DNA of 7,533 nucleotides from a bacterium (GTDB taxonomy: Bacteria > Vulcanimicrobiota > Xenobia > RGZZ01). The stretch spans positions 1 through 7,533 of the forward strand of contig JAJXVI010000103.1 of the NCBI GenBank assembly GCA_021782195.1. The letters are read 5' to 3'. The notes beneath the pieces were generated by a model. That model had not been told where the DNA came from and ran no database searches. It saw only the letters and a list, made by a program, of their open reading frames with translations. Each line of letters begins with the position of its first letter. The first letter of the stretch is position 1. Below are positions 4,801-7,533 of the stretch, in pieces. The translations under genes were made by a program, and so were the position numbers.

Positions 4801-6390
4801 GTGCTGGAACTGGGTGCCGTTCTTCAGGACCGCTACAGGATCGAATGTGTGCTTGGCAAGGGCGGCACTTCCGTCGTCTACCTCGCACGGCATCAGGTCA
4901 TTGAAGAGCGACTGGTCGCCATCAAGGAGGTTCTTCTTCCTTCTCCGGAGAGCGAGGCACGCGCGCAGGTCATCGCACAGTTCAATCGGGAAGCGCAACT
5001 CCTGGCCAGCCTGCACCACGCGTCCCTCGTCACGGTCAGTGACTTCTTCTCTCAAGACGACGCACTGTATCTGGTCATGAAGTATATCGAGGGGCAGACA
5101 CTCGACAAGGCAGTCGCGTCAATGAACGGACAGGTTCCCCCTCGCATCGCGCTCAAGTGGGCTATCGAGATCTGCGACGTGCTCTGCTGGCTTCACACCC
5201 GCACCCCGCCGGTCATCTACCGCGACCTCAAACCGAGCAACCTCGTCCTCGGCACGCACGACGAACGGATATATCTCCTCGATTTCGGCATCGCAAGAGA
5301 AGTGAGTGCCGGCTCGGTGACCCACACCTGGCTCAAGGGCATCGGTACGCCGGGTTACGCCCCCCCAGAACAGTTTGGAGCCGGCACGACCGATCCGCGC
5401 TCTGACATCTATGCACTTGGCGCCACCCTCTACGCCGTCCTGACCGGACGACGTCCCCCGGTCTCGGTCGATCTCATGGCCGCCAGCGCACGCATCATTC
5501 CACCGACTCGTCTCAACCCAACGGTTTCCGCCGCGCTCGAGCGCAGCATCTACCGCATGATGGCCCTTCGCAAGGAAGAACGCTATCAGCGGATGGAGGA
5601 CGTGCGCGAAGCGCTCGTCGGGCTCGAAAAAGAGGCTCGCACCGCCACCATCCGCGTCATTCCGTCCACCAACCCAGGAACCCTGACGCCTCCTGCCACT
5701 CACCCGCACGCGCATCACGTCCCGCGCAGCGCAACCGCCTTTCACCCCGCCCGTCCCCTTCCACCGCCGGCTCCCACAACCCGTCCCCGCACGGATGGCG
5801 CTCTCCAGACAGAAGCGGAAGCAGTTCCCCCGGAAATTCCCTCGCTGGTCACCCCTCCGGACCCAGGCGTGCAACGGCGCATCATGCGCGACTGGAAGCA
5901 GGCGCTCGCAGGCTGGGTGGCGTGTCTCGCCGTCTGGACGCTTGCACTGACGCAACCCCACCTGTTCGGTCCACTTTTTCTTCCAGCCATGCTCGCGTAT
6001 CCCGTGGGGCACGTGCTTGGCCTCCCTTTCGGACCACCGCTTTCGCTGCTGGGTGGAACGCTGGCGGCTTTCTCGGTGCCTCTCGGTCTCGCGGGCTGGA
6101 TGACCTGGAAACAACGACCCTTCTGGACGCTGTTCTGTCTTCACTGCGCGGCGGACGGAATCGTTACCATCGGTGCCTTTGTGTGCGTGGCGGGAAACAC
6201 CGTGGCGCACGACTGGCAGAGCCTTCTCAGTCTCCGATCATATGCTCAGACGACAGCCGCCGGCAACGCAATGCATCTTGTCGGCGTGATCGCCCTGAGT
6301 TGCACGCTCTACATGATGGGTGCACTCCTGTGGCGCACCTTCCCCACCCGAAAAGTTCAGACCACGAGCAAACGGCGTCGGGGTCGGTAG
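4801..6390 (+). CDS. Membrane Ser/Thr protein kinase (PknB-type)
   Basis: 529 residues. The kinase domain spans about 12-275: glycine loop GKGGTSVVY (19-27), ATP Lys in VAIKE (K42), helix-C Glu E64, catalytic loop YRDLKPSN (D142, K144, N147), DFG at 161-163, and GTPGYAPPEQ (182-191), followed by DIYALGATLY. All catalytic residues are present; the HRD His is Tyr, a common bacterial variant. It should phosphorylate Ser/Thr of cytoplasmic targets using ATP. A Pro/Ala/Thr-rich linker (about 285-360) leads to about five hydrophobic segments (368-384, 389-405, 412-432, 440-463, 490-511) and a basic tail (SKRRRGR). There are no PASTA repeats or other known sensor domain; the membrane region may be the sensor. 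GTG 4801 fits the conserved N-terminus, with AAGGG about 9 bases upstream. Its 3' end overlaps the convergent paralogue by 34 bp. Confidence 0.93.
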   Translation: MLELGAVLQDRYRIECVLGKGGTSVVYLARHQVIEERLVAIKEVLLPSPESEARAQVIAQFNREAQLLASLHHASLVTVSDFFSQDDALYLVMKYIEGQTLDKAVASMNGQVPPRIALKWAIEICDVLCWLHTRTPPVIYRDLKPSNLVLGTHDERIYLLDFGIAREVSAGSVTHTWLKGIGTPGYAPPEQFGAGTTDPRSDIYALGATLYAVLTGRRPPVSVDLMAASARIIPPTRLNPTVSAALERSIYRMMALRKEERYQRMEDVREALVGLEKEARTATIRVIPSTNPGTLTPPATHPHAHHVPRSATAFHPARPLPPPAPTTRPRTDGALQTEAEAVPPEIPSLVTPPDPGVQRRIMRDWKQALAGWVACLAVWTLALTQPHLFGPLFLPAMLAYPVGHVLGLPFGPPLSLLGGTLAAFSVPLGLAGWMTWKQRPFWTLFCLHCAADGIVTIGAFVCVAGNTVAHDWQSLLSLRSYAQTTAAGNAMHLVGVIALSCTLYMMGALLWRTFPTRKVQTTSKRRRGR

Positions 6391-7533
6391 CGATACAACC
6401 ACCCCACCATCTGGACAAGCACCAGGACAGTCATCACACAGCCCGCAAGTTGAATAAAAGTGCTGATTCGCACGAGGTGATGCGCGTCCTGTGCGAGCAA
6501 CGCGTGCAGATCAACAGGTGCGCCGTACCCTCCCCCGTGCACGGTCAGCCGAAGACCGTGTCCGAGGTCGCACAACCCCTGCGCGAGGACGTACAACGCG
6601 ATGAGCATGGGAAAAAATTCCTCGCGAAAATAGAAGAACAGCGCGATCAGTGATGAGAGTCCGAACTGCGCGAGCAGTCCACCAAGCAGCCGGATCGTTC
6701 CGCTCGTCGCCCCTCGACTCAGTGCGTGTCCCAACAGATAGAACAGGCTGTTAAAAGCTGGAGCCGGCCCGAAACTCGGCAGGTTGCCCAGTGAGGGCAC
6801 GGCCAGGGGCACAAACACAATCGCAACGGCACAATAGACGTACCAGACGGCGTTCGCCCTCCGATACCACGGTTGGCGGGCATAGATTTCCTCAAGATCA
6901 ACAACAGCGGGTTCGACGTGCTGAACCCACGACGGGGCTCCCCCGTTCACGGCCGGGCCTGGGAACGGTACGCGGTCCACGGCCGGAGCAGCGGGAGGAC
7001 GCGCCGGAGCCGATGACGGGGCAGAAACAACGGTGGCGACTCCCGCCACAACGGTACTGGCACCGTCGACCGGCTGCGGAGGCGTGACCACCACCTCAGG
7101 CGTCACCGGAAAGGGTAGCGGGAGGGGCGAGGGTTCCGGATTGCCCCCCGGCGTCACGTAGCGCAGGCGAAGCGCACCGGGCGCCTCGCGCATTTCCTGG
7201 CGGCGCCGAGCCTGGAGGTATTTGTGCGCCACAAACGCTAGTGCGCGTTGGGCCTCTTGAACCGTCGCGTAGCGGTCGTCCTTGCGCAAGGCCATCATCT
7301 TGAAAATGACAGCTTCAAGATCCGCGGGAATCTGGGGATTCAGGGTTGTGGGCGAAATCAGACGCGCATCGTTAAGCATGAGATCCACGGAAACTGGCGG
7401 AGGTTTCCCACACAGCAGCGTGTACAGGGTGGCTCCCAGCGAGTAGATGTCGGAACGCGCATCCGTCGTCGAGTGGCCGTATTGCTCGACAGGCGCGAAT
7501 CCGACCGTGCCCGCTCCCTTGATGAGGGTACTT
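6357..7533 (-). CDS. Second membrane Ser/Thr protein kinase, 5' end off window
   Basis: 391 C-terminal residues are visible; the N-lobe and catalytic loop lie beyond the right edge. The visible kinase part begins at the activation segment (KGAGTVGFAPVEQYG), then DIYSLGATLY, KPPPVSVDLM and MMALRKDDRY. It closely parallels the upstream kinase (GTPGYAPPEQFG, DIYALGATLY, RPPVSVDLM, MMALRKEERY). The usual PE of the APE-like motif is VE here. A Pro/Val/Ala-rich linker of about 100 residues follows, then about five membrane segments in the same order and spacing as in the paralogue, and a basic end (YRYRPRRRLLVV). The catalytic residues are not visible, so activity is inferred only from the family. 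The gene converges on its paralogue with overlapping 3' ends, so transcription of one runs antisense into the other unless terminated inside the coding regions. Confidence 0.92.
   Translation of the reverse strand, partial: STLIKGAGTVGFAPVEQYGHSTTDARSDIYSLGATLYTLLCGKPPPVSVDLMLNDARLISPTTLNPQIPADLEAVIFKMMALRKDDRYATVQEAQRALAFVAHKYLQARRRQEMREAPGALRLRYVTPGGNPEPSPLPLPFPVTPEVVVTPPQPVDGASTVVAGVATVVSAPSSAPARPPAAPAVDRVPFPGPAVNGGAPSWVQHVEPAVVDLEEIYARQPWYRRANAVWYVYCAVAIVFVPLAVPSLGNLPSFGPAPAFNSLFYLLGHALSRGATSGTIRLLGGLLAQFGLSSLIALFFYFREEFFPMLIALYVLAQGLCDLGHGLRLTVHGGGYGAPVDLHALLAQDAHHLVRISTFIQLAGCVMTVLVLVQMVGWLYRYRPRRRLLVV

Noticed and set aside
5119..6210. Minus-strand open frame of about 363 codons inside the first kinase
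   Set aside because: It lies antisense to an unmistakable kinase and yields an Arg/Gly-rich product without domains; a GC-rich shadow.

Overview
The window looks like a piece of a moderately GC-rich bacterial chromosome. Most of it reads at roughly 60% GC, while the leftmost ~850 bases are visibly more AT-rich. The organism cannot be named from sequence alone. The markers are a PEP-CTERM sorting tail on a LamG-like protein and two PknB-type Ser/Thr kinases with a YRDLKPSN catalytic loop and multi-pass membrane C-termini. These fit lineages such as Armatimonadota, the PVC group or relatives. Armatimonadota is my preferred guess, with low confidence.

Layout, left to right. (1) Bases 1-744, minus strand: the N-terminal 248 residues of a Fic family AMP-transferase that runs off the left edge. 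It has an N-terminal self-inhibition motif, a candidate promoter and a 7-bp inverted repeat upstream. (2) Bases 745-1058: no confident gene. (3) Bases 1059-1645, plus: a decayed LamG/PEP-CTERM protein, broken by an out-of-frame 74-bp duplication. (4) Bases 1852-2652, plus: an APH/choline-kinase-like phosphotransferase. (5) Bases 2891-3301, plus: a small exported protein of unknown function whose last ~12 codons are repeated in frame 72 bp downstream, just past the stop. (6) Bases 3533-4284, plus: a possible 33-residue leader ORF with an ATGA overlap onto slyD, then slyD itself, an FKBP-type prolyl isomerase with a Cys/His/Gly-rich metal-binding tail. (7) Bases 4296-4700, minus: a small four-helix membrane protein. 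(8) Bases 4801-6390, plus, and 6357-7533, minus: two convergent, paralogous membrane Ser/Thr kinases whose 3' ends overlap by 34 bp.

How the genes relate. There is no obvious multi-gene pathway, and strand switches are frequent. The one coherent module is the right third. It holds two kinases with the same architecture (kinase, Pro-rich linker, about five membrane segments, basic tail) and a small membrane protein divergent from the first kinase. This suggests a membrane signalling island whose input domain is the conserved multi-pass region. The left third looks like an accessory region with gene decay. The most unusual points are the in-frame C-terminal duplication behind the exported protein's stop codon, the kinase pair with its shared undescribed membrane domain, and the possible leader ORF coupled to slyD.
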